From CAZAQV01 sp964487255 (lineage in GTDB: Bacteria; Myxococcota_A; Polyangia; Polyangiales; CAZAQV01), in the NCBI GenBank assembly GCA_964487255.1, contig CAZAQV010000004.1:1-64000 (forward strand): DNA of 64,000 nucleotides, given 5' to 3'. Each line of letters starts with the position of its first letter. Position 1 is the stretch's first letter. Below, in pieces: positions 14,703-23,407 of the stretch. A program made the position numbers and the translations under genes. Under the pieces are notes generated by a model. That model was given only the letters and a program-made list of their open reading frames with translations. It searched no databases and was not told the DNA's origin.

Positions 14703-17381
14703 CTAACCCGTATTGCGCAGGCCTGCCGCAATTCCCTGGATCGTGATGCGGCACACCTTCTCCCAGTGGTCTTGCTCCGGACCGCTGTCCTCGCTGGACA
14801 GCTGCTTGAGCGCACGTACCTGGAGGAAGGACAGCGGATCGACGTACGGGTTTCGTAGCGCGATCGAATTCGCGATGATCGGGTCGTGTTCAAGCAGTTC
14901 GCCTTGGTTGCGAATCGCGAGAATCCGCTCGACCGTGACCGCGAATTCCTTTTCGATAGGTACAAAGATCGCGTTGCGGACGTGCTCGCTGGGGGCGAGT
15001 GCGGCGTATCGTGCTCCGATTCGCAGGTCTGCTTTTGCGAGTGTCATCTGTATGTTGTCGAGCATGTCCGCGAAGAAAGGCGATTGTGCGAGCAGTTCGC
15101 GCAACTCGGCGACGTCGAACTCACCAAGGGCTGTTCCCGCACCGTACCAGCCGGTGATCACATGCCGGTTTTGACTCCATGAAAACACCCACGGGATTGC
15201 GCGCAGGCCCTCGAGACCGCTACCCGACTTGCGTCGTGAGGGGCGACTCCCGATGTTGAGGGATCCCAGCCAGGGTGCCGGTGAGCAGCTCTTGAAGTAC
15301 GTTACCAAGTCGTCGGACTCGACCAGGGCGCGATACGCAGCTTCGCTCTTGCGCGCGAGCGTTTCGAAGATTTCGTGTTTGTCGACGCTGTGCCCGCCGC
15401 TTGCCTGGCGCGACGCAACACTCTTTGACATCGCCGCCCCGAGCATTTGCTCGAGGTAACGCGTTGCCAACTCGGGATGACCAAAGTGGAAGGACCGTGT
15501 CTCACCCTGCTCGGTGATGCGCATCTGTCCACTGAAGGCCGAGGCTGGGAGCGCTTGGATGGCACGGTGTGTTGGACCTCCGCCGCGCGAAACCGAGCCT
15601 CCACGCCCGTGAAAGAAACGAAGAGACACATCGTGCTTTTTGCAGACGCGTGTCGCCGCGAGTTGCGCCTCGAGTAGGTCGATGCGGCTGGCCATGATGC
15701 CCGCTTCTTTCATCGAGTCCGAGTACCCTAGCAAGACCTCTTGGCAACGTCCGCGGTGGCTCAGATGTTCGCGATAGCTTTCGTTTTGAAGCAAGTTCTC
15801 GAGCGTCTCGGGTAGCGCGGCCAGTGCGGTGCGACTTTCGAACAAGGGCACGATATCGAACCGGTGGTCCACACCAGCCCATCGCAGCATGTGCAGAACT
15901 TCGAGCACGTCCGTGGCGGATTCGCACTGACTGATGATGTACGTGTGAAGCGCGCGTGAACCGTAGCGCGCGCTTTGTTTAGGTAGGCTGCTCAGAAGTG
16001 CGTGCTGCCGAGCACACAAGTCGTCGTCCGCCCCCTCGATAGCCTCGTCCGTGAGACCGTGTGCTTCGAGAAGCTTGAGGCGCTCTGCGGGAGTCCGATC
16101 GGGGTACGCGTCATCGCCAAGCCATCGCCCCACGACCTTGCGGTGGATGCGTGCGTCTTCTCGAACGTCGACCTGAGCGAGATAAAAGCCAAACATGCGG
16201 ACGCGAATGATGAGGTCGGTCAGATGTGCGTCTGCCAGGCCAAGCCCGCCGGACTTTTTGAGTACGTCGTGCACGACGTGCAGGTCCTGGGCGAATGCTT
16301 CGCCGTCTTCGTAGCCGCCTGGTGCAAAACGAGCCGCGCGCTTGAGTCGCTCGCGCATGAACGTGAGCAGGCGACGGAGCGGTTCGCGCGGGTTACGGGC
16401 GTTGGCAGCCGCGGCGATCTCGGGCACAGCTCGCTCTGAGCGGGCCAGGGTGGCGTCGAGTTTTGTGAAGGTGGCGAGTCGCGAGCTGTCCGCTGCGAGA
16501 TGGTCGACCAAAATGGCGAGGTCGCGTTCATAACGCCGCACGGCGGACTGGCGTTGCAGGTGCAATGTGCGCTCGGTGACGACTTCGTCGACGTACGGGT
16601 TGCCGTCTCGGTCGCCGCCCATCCAAGAACCGAAACTGAGCATAAGGTCGACGTCCAAGGGCTCGATGGCTGGTTGGTCGGGGTAGGCTGCATTGAGCTC
16701 CGCCACGAAGCGGCGGTGCATGCGGGGTGCAGCTTCGAAAATGATGTTGTCGAAGTACCAAAGCCCTGCTTTGACCTCCTCGATGACCTCCGGCTTTGTC
16801 GAGCGCCCCGGTGCGTGCTGCCAGAGTGCCTCGACCGCCGCCCGGATCTGTCGGTCCAGCACGCGCGCCTCCGCCGCGGTCGGGTTCGTCCGGTCCCACT
16901 CCTCGAGGCATCGACGGACGCTCACCAGCAGCCGTTCTGTGGTGCGCCGGCGTGCCTCGGTGGGGTGCGCGGTAAAGACGCATTGAACATGGGTGGCTCG
17001 CACTGCTTCAATGGTTTCTGCGCGCGAAACACCCGCTTTACGCAGACCCCCGACGATTTCGCCAAACGATTCAGCCACGGGGCCACGTTGGTCGCGTTTT
17101 CGTTCTCGTTCTCGCAACACGCGTGCGCGGTGGACGTCTTCGGCTAGGTTGACGAGCCGAAAGTAGATCGTGAAAGCGCGCGCGACATCGACGGCTCTCT
17201 CCGCACTGAGGCGTTCGACGATCTGGTCGACGCGTTCGTAGTCCGAGTTGGACTCACGAGCCTGCTTGCATGCGGTGCGCATGGCTTCGACATCATCGAA
17301 CAGCCCCGCGCCCCCGGCGTCGCGCAGCGCGTCGCCCAGAACTCGGCCTAAATACCGGACGTCGTCGTTCAAGTCTCGCAT
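14703..17381 (-). CDS. ppc: Phosphoenolpyruvate carboxylase
   Basis: The enzyme adds bicarbonate to phosphoenolpyruvate to make oxaloacetate, refilling the TCA cycle. The 892-residue length is typical. Catalytic signatures are VFTAHPTEA (His139), SWMGGDRDGNPYV, LGYSDSMKEAGI, FHGRGGSVSRGGGPTH and SGQMRITEQGE. The canonical C-terminal RNTG is intact. It is the first gene of a minus-strand run followed by the MepA-like and tryptophan dioxygenase genes, with no obvious functional link. Confidence 0.97.
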   Translation of the reverse strand: MRDLNDDVRYLGRVLGDALRDAGGAGLFDDVEAMRTACKQARESNSDYERVDQIVERLSAERAVDVARAFTIYFRLVNLAEDVHRARVLRERERKRDQRGPVAESFGEIVGGLRKAGVSRAETIEAVRATHVQCVFTAHPTEARRRTTERLLVSVRRCLEEWDRTNPTAAEARVLDRQIRAAVEALWQHAPGRSTKPEVIEEVKAGLWYFDNIIFEAAPRMHRRFVAELNAAYPDQPAIEPLDVDLMLSFGSWMGGDRDGNPYVDEVVTERTLHLQRQSAVRRYERDLAILVDHLAADSSRLATFTKLDATLARSERAVPEIAAAANARNPREPLRRLLTFMRERLKRAARFAPGGYEDGEAFAQDLHVVHDVLKKSGGLGLADAHLTDLIIRVRMFGFYLAQVDVREDARIHRKVVGRWLGDDAYPDRTPAERLKLLEAHGLTDEAIEGADDDLCARQHALLSSLPKQSARYGSRALHTYIISQCESATDVLEVLHMLRWAGVDHRFDIVPLFESRTALAALPETLENLLQNESYREHLSHRGRCQEVLLGYSDSMKEAGIMASRIDLLEAQLAATRVCKKHDVSLRFFHGRGGSVSRGGGPTHRAIQALPASAFSGQMRITEQGETRSFHFGHPELATRYLEQMLGAAMSKSVASRQASGGHSVDKHEIFETLARKSEAAYRALVESDDLVTYFKSCSPAPWLGSLNIGSRPSRRKSGSGLEGLRAIPWVFSWSQNRHVITGWYGAGTALGEFDVAELRELLAQSPFFADMLDNIQMTLAKADLRIGARYAALAPSEHVRNAIFVPIEKEFAVTVERILAIRNQGELLEHDPIIANSIALRNPYVDPLSFLQVRALKQLSSEDSGPEQDHWEKVCRITIQGIAAGLRNTG

Positions 17382-17588
17382 CGTTTATTTCGTTTCCCTG
17401 GCGAGCATAGAACCGGGCAGAATACAGACTTCGGCGACGAGATCACCCCCCAGATTTCAATTTTATGTCTGTGGTGTAAAATTCCGCTTGACTTGGTTCT
17501 CCTACCTGTTAGTTTGTGGAGTAGGGTGTAGGTATATGGAGTCTGTTGGGTTGACCCGTTGCCGAAGCCTCAGAGGGGATATTGAGAC

Positions 17589-18491
17589 TTGGAAAACAGG
17601 AATAGCAGAAGAAGCTTGCCCGGCAGTGAGTCCGAAAGCGAAGTTCTGGACTTCGCCGCGCTTGCGCACTCCATCCGTCCAGCGGCGCTACCCGTGGACG
17701 CTCCAGGCGAGGCCACCGACAAGATCGCTGTCGAGGCGTCATCCAAAGCCGATGCACGCACGGGGGTCTCGTGGATTTGGATCGCCGCGGGTCTCGGCGG
17801 AATCCTGCTCGGGGCGCTTGGTGCCATCGTCATCGAGAGCCAACTGCAGTCCGAAACCAAAACCAAGGCCACCGCGGTCAGCGAACCGGGTGCAAGTCCA
17901 GTCGCGTCTCACGCAGAGCCCATCGAAGCGGTCGAGCCTGAGAAGCTGGCCGCACCGGCGTCTGCGTTCGTGTCTGTCGAAAAGACGCCCGAGGAGTCCA
18001 GCGCACCCGCCCTGGTACAGGACGAAGAGACCACGAAGCCTGCAACGGTGGTGAGCACGGAAAGCCGTGAACCAAAGGCTCCATCGCGTAAAGAGCCTTT
18101 GTCAGAAGAGGCAAGGGAGTCGGCAAAGAAGAAATCTGTTGCTCAACAACCGGTGGTGGAAGCACAAGAAATAGAACAGCCGAAAGTTGAAGAAGAGAAA
18201 GTCGAGCCCGCGAAACCTGTGCTCGACTTGCCCGCACAACCCAGTCGCGAGGTTGTCGGTCGGTTGCTCAGTGGCGCCCGTCCTGAGATGGAGGCATGCG
18301 CGGCCGGTCGTCACGGCGTGGCCACCATCACGATTCGTGTCGGTTCGTCTGGCCGCGTAAAAAGCGCGATTGTCGATGGTGCGTTTCAGGGCTCAAGCGA
18401 AGGCTCTTGCATGGCTCGCGTGGCACGTAAGCTTCGCTTTCCGCAGTTTTCCGAAGAGACCTTTCAGGTCGAGTACCCCTACCGCCTTTAA
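17589..18491 (+). CDS. AgmX/PglI C-terminal-domain protein, single TM (TonB-like)
   Basis: An in-frame TGA at 17583-17585 forces a start after that point, and TTG at 17589 is the first candidate; an AGAGGGG ribosome-binding site lies 11 nt upstream. The 300-residue product has a cytoplasmic N-terminus, a TM helix (62-82), a long Pro/Glu/Lys-rich periplasmic linker and a C-terminal domain. This domain (GVATITIRVGSSGRVKSA...SCMARVARKLRFPQF) matches the AgmX/PglI C-terminal, TonB-like fold. Such proteins occur in myxobacteria, and some are linked to gliding motility; the role here is unknown. The paired Cys residues expected in the domain (EACAAG and GSCMA) are present. It is followed by a clear terminator. 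Confidence 0.82.
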   Translation: MENRNSRRSLPGSESESEVLDFAALAHSIRPAALPVDAPGEATDKIAVEASSKADARTGVSWIWIAAGLGGILLGALGAIVIESQLQSETKTKATAVSEPGASPVASHAEPIEAVEPEKLAAPASAFVSVEKTPEESSAPALVQDEETTKPATVVSTESREPKAPSRKEPLSEEARESAKKKSVAQQPVVEAQEIEQPKVEEEKVEPAKPVLDLPAQPSREVVGRLLSGARPEMEACAAGRHGVATITIRVGSSGRVKSAIVDGAFQGSSEGSCMARVARKLRFPQFSEETFQVEYPYRL

Positions 18492-18524
18492 TTTGGTTGC
18501 TGAGAGGCGAACCCGTCTTTGCCA

Positions 18525-18560
18525 ACGCCTGGACCGCATGGAGTCCGGGCGTTTTTGTTT
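18525..18560 (+). terminator. Rho-independent terminator after the AgmX-domain gene
   Basis: ACGCCTGGAC (18525-18534) pairs with GTCCGGGCGT (18543-18552) in a 10-bp stem with one T-G pair and an 8-nt loop. It is followed directly by TTTTGTTT. This is the cleanest intrinsic terminator in the window. The remaining intergenic sequence to 18759 shows no other feature I can support. Confidence 0.88.
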
Positions 18561-18759
18561 CCGCAAGTTGTTGAGATCATAGCTCTAGATCGCCCGTTGC
18601 ACGATCGGCGGAAACCGCTCTTGCCGGATACCCCGGCCGGGCTGTCCAGCGAAAGACAGCGAGTTCTCTCAAAATCATTCAAAAATCAAACTCGCCGGTC
18701 TTGGTACTCAACTTGCACTACACGTCGATGGACACAGCAAAGGTTGTTGCGCTGAGCTT

Positions 18760-19140
18760 GTGGGTGACGGTACGGTGATGGACGAAACATACGACATTGA
18801 GATAGTAGGTGCTTGGATGGATTACACGGGACCGGAGAGACGCATTCATAGGGTATTTGTTACACGCAACTCCGAATACCACTTGAGACGTGACCGCTGT
18901 GTTGCGGTGCGCGAACGACACTCGGGGATGTGGCTCAAGGAGCACGTTGCGCTCGGGCACCGTGCGACCGCGTCGATCCGATACTCGGACGATGGCATTG
19001 CAGGCTTGGAGCGCACGCTACCGTGCGTGGGTGACTCGCTCTACTTCTCTCGTCCTCAAAAAGACCCGGTGGTGTCCTCCCCGGTCACGGCCGTCGAGCG
19101 ACCCCAAAAGGACATCGTCAGCCAGTACCAGGTCAACTGA
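18760..19140 (+). CDS. Small hypothetical protein
   Basis: This is a 126-residue soluble protein with no membrane segment. It contains TGPERRIHRVFVTRNSEY and WLKEHVALGHRATASI, a basic and beta-rich pattern, but I do not recognise a family. The start is uncertain: GTG at 18760 and ATG at 18778 are both possible. The same frame stays open further upstream without a standard start codon. It ends 15 bp before the symporter gene and is probably its operon partner. Confidence 0.5.
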   Translation: MGDGTVMDETYDIEIVGAWMDYTGPERRIHRVFVTRNSEYHLRRDRCVAVRERHSGMWLKEHVALGHRATASIRYSDDGIAGLERTLPCVGDSLYFSRPQKDPVVSSPVTAVERPQKDIVSQYQVN

Positions 19141-19155
19141 GTAAAAAGGGAACCA

Positions 19156-21117
19156 ATGCTTTCCGCCCTCGACCTCGTAATCCTCGGCGGTTTCATTCTC
19201 TATTCCATTTACTCCGGTGTTCGTCATGCCGGAGCTGCCAGTCGCAGCCTCGAAGAGTACTTTCTCGCAGGCCGAAGCCTAAAAGGCTGGCAGGCGGGCA
19301 TCAGCATGGCGGCGACGCAGTTTGCTGCCGACACGCCGCTCGTTGTGATGGGACTTGTGGCGACAGCGGGCGTGTTCTCGCTGTGGCGGCTTTGGGTTTA
19401 CGCCATCGCGTTTTTGCTGTTGGCGCTGGTACTCGCTCCTGCCTGGCGTAGGGCGAACGTCATCACAGACGCCGAACTCACCGAGATACGTTACGGCGGA
19501 AAAGCAGCGCCCGTCTTGCGCGCGACCAAGGCCATCTACTTCGGCTTAGTGTTCAACTGCACGGTTCTGGCGATGGTGCTCTTGGCGGCGGCCCGAATTA
19601 CGGAGCCCTTCTTGCTCTGGGACCAGTGGCTCCCGGCGGGACTTTACGAAGGTCTCGTCTCGATCGTGCGGGGTGTCGGGTTTGCGGTCGCTACCGGGGC
19701 CAAGGCTTGCGCGGAGGTCGCGCCAATGTGTCCCGCGGATGCAGCGTGCATCGGCGGCAAGTGCATCGCAGACAGTGAATGGGTCAATACGACCAACAAT
19801 CTACTTTCCATTTTTGCGATCGTCACCGTGACCACGCTGTACTCAACGACGGGCGGCTTGCGCTCGGTCGTTCGAACGGATTTTCTGCAGTTTATCGTCG
19901 CCATGGTGGCGACGTTCGTGCTGGCTTGGATTTTGGTCGACGAGGTTGGCGGCCTCGACGCGATGTACCGCAAGCTCTTGGCTATGTACGAAACCGGGGA
20001 GGGGCCCGTTGGAGACAGCGCCGAGCAGCTGCTGGCACTCACTCCCGGTGAGGCGTACGGCGTGAGCGGGGCATTTTTGGCCGTGCTAGCCATTCAGTGG
20101 TTTGCGCAGATCAATGCAGACGGCAGCGGATACCTGGCTCAGCGCTCGATGGCTTGCCGGTCCGATCGCGACGCTGCGTATGCAGGCATTGTGTTCACGG
20201 TTGCGCAGGTGGTGCTTCGCTCGCTCTTCTGGATACCCATCGCGCTTGCGCTCATCCTTCTTTATCCATTCGAGCCCGGCGTGGCGGTTTCGGCACAAAC
20301 GGCTGTGCGCGAGGGGACGTATGTTCTGGCGATCAACGACTATCTACCGTCCGGTCTCAAGGGCTTAATGTTGACGGGCATGCTGGGTGCGCTGGCTTCG
20401 ACGGTCGACACACACCTCAACTGGGGCTCGTCGTACATGACCAACGATATCTATCGACGCTTCATCGAGCCGCGGCTCGATCTCGACGGGTCCAAGCGTC
20501 GACGCGTTTGGGTCGCGCGCTTTTCGAACCTGCTGATTCTGTGTATCGCAATACTGCTGTTGCCTTTCCTCGACTCGATTCAAGAGGCTTGGCGCATCTC
20601 GCTTCTGCTCGGTGCGGGCGTTGGCCCGATTTTGGTACTTCGTTGGTTGTGGTGGCGCGTCACCGCGTGGGGTGAACTCGCCTCGCTGATCGCTTCGGGG
20701 ATGGTGGCGCCTGTCCTTCTCGCCCACGTGAGTGATGATGCGACGAGGTTACTCCTCGCAGCGGCTGCCGCGTCGATCGCGGGCGTTGCAGTCTCGCTGT
20801 TCGGACCAAAGGAAAAACAGCAGTTGCTGCAGAGCTTTTTTTCGCGTGTTCGGCCACCGGGGGTCTGGACTCCCTTCGCACAGACCGATGGCCTTTCGAC
20901 ATCGGGTCGCCTCGGCCTCTCAATCGGTGCGACGGCCTTTGCATCGCTCGCAGCTTTTAGTGCGCTCGTTGGGATCGCCACGCCGATGATTCATGCCCCG
21001 GCTCCCATCCTGGGGATGTGGGGCTGGTGTGCTCTTAACCTGCTTGTCTGTGTGGTGTCGTCGGCGCTCGCTCTTTGGCTGTATCGCGCAGCGCGACTAC
21101 GTCCCTCTGCGGCGTAA
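19156..21117 (+). CDS. Sodium:solute symporter family protein
   Basis: The 653-residue polytopic membrane protein has about 13-15 predicted helices. Family features are an early RSLEEYFLAGRSLKGW, AATQFAADTPL, TEIRYGGKAAPVLRA and STVDTHLNWGSSYMTNDIY, the last matching the conserved SSS-family motif. These transporters use the sodium gradient to import small solutes such as sugars, amino acids or acids; the substrate cannot be assigned. An unusual loop between early helices carries four cysteines (185, 192, 198 and 203, around PMCPADAACIGGKC). It has a good ribosome-binding site (AAGGGAA). Confidence 0.9.
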   Translation: MLSALDLVILGGFILYSIYSGVRHAGAASRSLEEYFLAGRSLKGWQAGISMAATQFAADTPLVVMGLVATAGVFSLWRLWVYAIAFLLLALVLAPAWRRANVITDAELTEIRYGGKAAPVLRATKAIYFGLVFNCTVLAMVLLAAARITEPFLLWDQWLPAGLYEGLVSIVRGVGFAVATGAKACAEVAPMCPADAACIGGKCIADSEWVNTTNNLLSIFAIVTVTTLYSTTGGLRSVVRTDFLQFIVAMVATFVLAWILVDEVGGLDAMYRKLLAMYETGEGPVGDSAEQLLALTPGEAYGVSGAFLAVLAIQWFAQINADGSGYLAQRSMACRSDRDAAYAGIVFTVAQVVLRSLFWIPIALALILLYPFEPGVAVSAQTAVREGTYVLAINDYLPSGLKGLMLTGMLGALASTVDTHLNWGSSYMTNDIYRRFIEPRLDLDGSKRRRVWVARFSNLLILCIAILLLPFLDSIQEAWRISLLLGAGVGPILVLRWLWWRVTAWGELASLIASGMVAPVLLAHVSDDATRLLLAAAAASIAGVAVSLFGPKEKQQLLQSFFSRVRPPGVWTPFAQTDGLSTSGRLGLSIGATAFASLAAFSALVGIATPMIHAPAPILGMWGWCALNLLVCVVSSALALWLYRAARLRPSAA

Positions 21118-21144
21118 CTGGCGTAACTACATACAGTGGCATAG

Positions 21145-22197
21145 TTACAGGATGACTGGGAGCTGAAAGCGCCCGTCGGAACGCTTCGCTGCGCTGCCGT
21201 AGACGGCACGTGGATTGCCCGAGTTTGCATGTGCGAGGCCGGGACAAAAGCGAAGGGCCTTTCCTGCGTCGCCGTAGCCCGCGAGCTTCGCTTTCACGTG
21301 TCGGGTCGTGTCGCGCACGTTCGCGAGGTCGCTGCCGTGCCATATTTCGGGGAGTCGCTTTTCGTGCAGGTTTCCGACGGGCATCCGCCACTGTACGCAG
21401 GGCAGAATGTTGCCTACCGGATCGACCGCCAACGTGGACGCACCGGCACCGCAATGTTTGTCACTGCCAGTCGGTTGGGCGGGTCGCTGCTCGCTCATCG
21501 TGGAGGTCTGTGAAGGCGCTTCGCGCGGGGCGCTGTACTCGCGCTGGAGCTTTCTGAGGAGCAAGATCGCGTCTGTAGAAGCCTGAATTTCAGTTGGACT
21601 CACGTCGCCGTCGTCGCGTGGTTTCACCTCGTCGTCGACTTGAATGCGAAAGCCAAGCTGATCGACGATCGAAAAAATGTCTGCGATTTGATGCTGGTTC
21701 CACTTTGTAAGCGCTGTGTTGACCTGCACGCGCAGGCCTGCGTCACGCATGGCCTCAAAGTTGTTCATCAACCGCTCAAAGCTGCCTCGAACGCGCGTCT
21801 GCCGGTCGTGAACCTCCGCGGTAGCGCCGTGTAGGCTCACCTCCAAGCGGTAGGGATCGACCTCTTTCTTGATGCGTGTGGCCACCTTGCTACCGACTGA
21901 ATGACCGTTGGTTTTGATGCGCGTCACAAAACCGCGCTCCTTGGCAAGCGCTCCAATCGAGAAGAAGTCAGGGTGCGAAAGTGGTTCGCCACCGCTAAGG
22001 ATGAGGTAGAGGACGTTTTGCGTCTGAAGGTCGTCGAGCAGCGCCTCGTACTGGTCCAAGCTCAGCGGTTTGCCTTTGAGATTGAGGTCGTTGTAGCAGA
22101 AGGAGCAGTTGAGGTTGCACGCGTAGGTCAGCTCAAGCAAGACGGAGACCAGACGGTCGTTCGTCCAAGCGTCCTCAATGGTGGAACGAAGCGTCAT
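21145..22197 (-). CDS. Radical SAM/SPASM-like peptide-maturation protein
   Basis: The 350-residue protein has the radical SAM cluster motif CNLNCSFC (Cys27, 31, 34), then LILSGGEPLSHPDFF and LEVSLHGATAEVHD, typical of PqqE/SPASM peptide-modifying enzymes. The C-terminal region has a SPASM-like pattern: HCGAGASTLAVDPVGNILPC, then GNL...EIW and a late CPGLA cysteine, likely holding extra Fe-S clusters. Such enzymes make C-C, C-S or epimerised links in ribosomal peptides. The start overlaps the PqqD-like gene by 4 bp, so translation is coupled. It is the last gene of the cluster and converges on the symporter gene. Confidence 0.9.
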   Translation of the reverse strand: MTLRSTIEDAWTNDRLVSVLLELTYACNLNCSFCYNDLNLKGKPLSLDQYEALLDDLQTQNVLYLILSGGEPLSHPDFFSIGALAKERGFVTRIKTNGHSVGSKVATRIKKEVDPYRLEVSLHGATAEVHDRQTRVRGSFERLMNNFEAMRDAGLRVQVNTALTKWNQHQIADIFSIVDQLGFRIQVDDEVKPRDDGDVSPTEIQASTDAILLLRKLQREYSAPREAPSQTSTMSEQRPAQPTGSDKHCGAGASTLAVDPVGNILPCVQWRMPVGNLHEKRLPEIWHGSDLANVRDTTRHVKAKLAGYGDAGKALRFCPGLAHANSGNPRAVYGSAAKRSDGRFQLPVIL

Positions 22198-22472
22198 GGT
22201 GCACCTTCACTTTCAGACACTGCGCCTGCGGCCTGAAGCGTATCGACAAAGATGCGTGCGTCGCGCTCTGCTTGTTCTGCGCTCGCCCCAAACGTATCAC
22301 ACAGCGCCGCGCTAAGTTCTTCGAGTGTGGCGCCGCTGCGGCACAGCTCGAGCAAGTGTGCGCCGCTTCGGTTGGTGATGAGCACTTCGGCGTCCTCCTG
22401 AAGCACGACGACGCCTTCTTCTCCGATGGTTCGGGCGCGGGCTTGGGAACTGAGTTTGTAGATGGTGCTCAT
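22194..22472 (-). CDS. PqqD-like peptide chaperone (RiPP recognition element)
   Basis: The 92-residue protein matches the PqqD fold: a beta-strand segment with EEGVVVLQEDAEVLITNRSGAHLLELC, then a helical part with EELSAALCDTFGA. PqqD domains bind the leader of a precursor peptide and deliver it to the partner radical SAM enzyme. It overlaps both neighbours by 4 bp, tightly linking it with the HPr-kinase-like and radical SAM genes. A free-standing PqqD next to a SPASM protein is strong context for RiPP-type chemistry. Confidence 0.88.
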   Translation of the reverse strand: MSTIYKLSSQARARTIGEEGVVVLQEDAEVLITNRSGAHLLELCRSGATLEELSAALCDTFGASAEQAERDARIFVDTLQAAGAVSESEGAP

Positions 22473-23407
22473 GACGGCTCGTCAAAAATGGCGGTACGAA
22501 CGAAGTGTGCAGCCTCTGGCGATTTTGGGAAGGCCAAAACTTTTGCTGAATAGCCTGAGAGCAAGCCGCCCAAGGCGTCAAACAGTCGCTCGTGGACGAT
22601 CGGATCGGTGTTCACAAACGGAGCTGCGGCCGACATCGTGCCCAGGGCACGGCCATCTCCAAGCGCGCTCAGGGAGGGGGCGGCTGCTTGTTGTAGAAAG
22701 AAAAGACCTTTTAATTCATATGCTTGAAGCGGCGCGTTGCTGCGCCCGAGGTCCCCCGCGAAGGGCATGGCTTGGACGCGCGTGTGGTTCGCGCCGGGCA
22801 AAAGGGCGTTGAGCTCATCGCTCAAAACCTGCATGCCGGCCTGCTGAACAAGCCCGCTCAACGTGGATTTGCCCGCACCTGAGCGGCCCCAGCAAACGGC
22901 AGCTTGGGCCCCCGAGGCGAACCCGGCGCTGTGAAGCATCACGCCGCCAGTCGAAAGCAGGCGGTAGGCGCAGGCCAGACGAAAAGGGTTTTCCAATACG
23001 TCGAGGGGGTCGCTCAGGCGGGGGCCGACCAAGACTGAGGCCCGCGATGCTTCGCGCTTCCAGTGCATGAGATAGTTCATGCCGCACATGACAACGCTGC
23101 GATCGTCGAACGAAAGCGTCAGGTCATATTGCCAACCAGCGGTATCGGGCGTAGCAAAGACGTCGCCCGCTGGCCTGCAGTAGCGAAGGGTTACATCGGC
23201 TTTCGAGCCCGCGCCGTCGTTTTGCAAGCCGGCATAGTGTGAATCGAATGCCTCCGCCAAAGCTCCGTCGAGTCCCTCGAAGCAAAACTGGGTATCCGCG
23301 AAGCGGATGCATCGGGTGTCGTCGCCCATTGCCGTAGCGCCGGCAGGATCGAACGTGTGGGCTGGCCAGTCGTTTAAAAAGCACGCGTGATGACTAAGTT
23401 CATGCAT
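22469..23407 (-). CDS. HPr-kinase/phosphorylase-like P-loop protein of the RiPP-type cluster
   Basis: From the ATG at 23407 the protein has 312 residues; the frame is open 13 codons further (23446), which would overlap the S24-like gene by 47 bp. The C-terminal half contains GGVMLHSAG and a Walker A motif GRSGAGKST (174-182), followed by VLSDELN. This resembles the HprK-type fold found in RiPP clusters, where relatives phosphorylate the precursor peptide. The N-terminal half (residues 1-150) is variable and rich in aromatics. No HPr or sugar phosphotransferase gene is nearby, so catabolite control is unlikely. The kinase activity and target are inferred from the family. Confidence 0.78.
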   Translation of the reverse strand: MHELSHHACFLNDWPAHTFDPAGATAMGDDTRCIRFADTQFCFEGLDGALAEAFDSHYAGLQNDGAGSKADVTLRYCRPAGDVFATPDTAGWQYDLTLSFDDRSVVMCGMNYLMHWKREASRASVLVGPRLSDPLDVLENPFRLACAYRLLSTGGVMLHSAGFASGAQAAVCWGRSGAGKSTLSGLVQQAGMQVLSDELNALLPGANHTRVQAMPFAGDLGRSNAPLQAYELKGLFFLQQAAAPSLSALGDGRALGTMSAAAPFVNTDPIVHERLFDALGGLLSGYSAKVLAFPKSPEAAHFVRTAIFDEPS

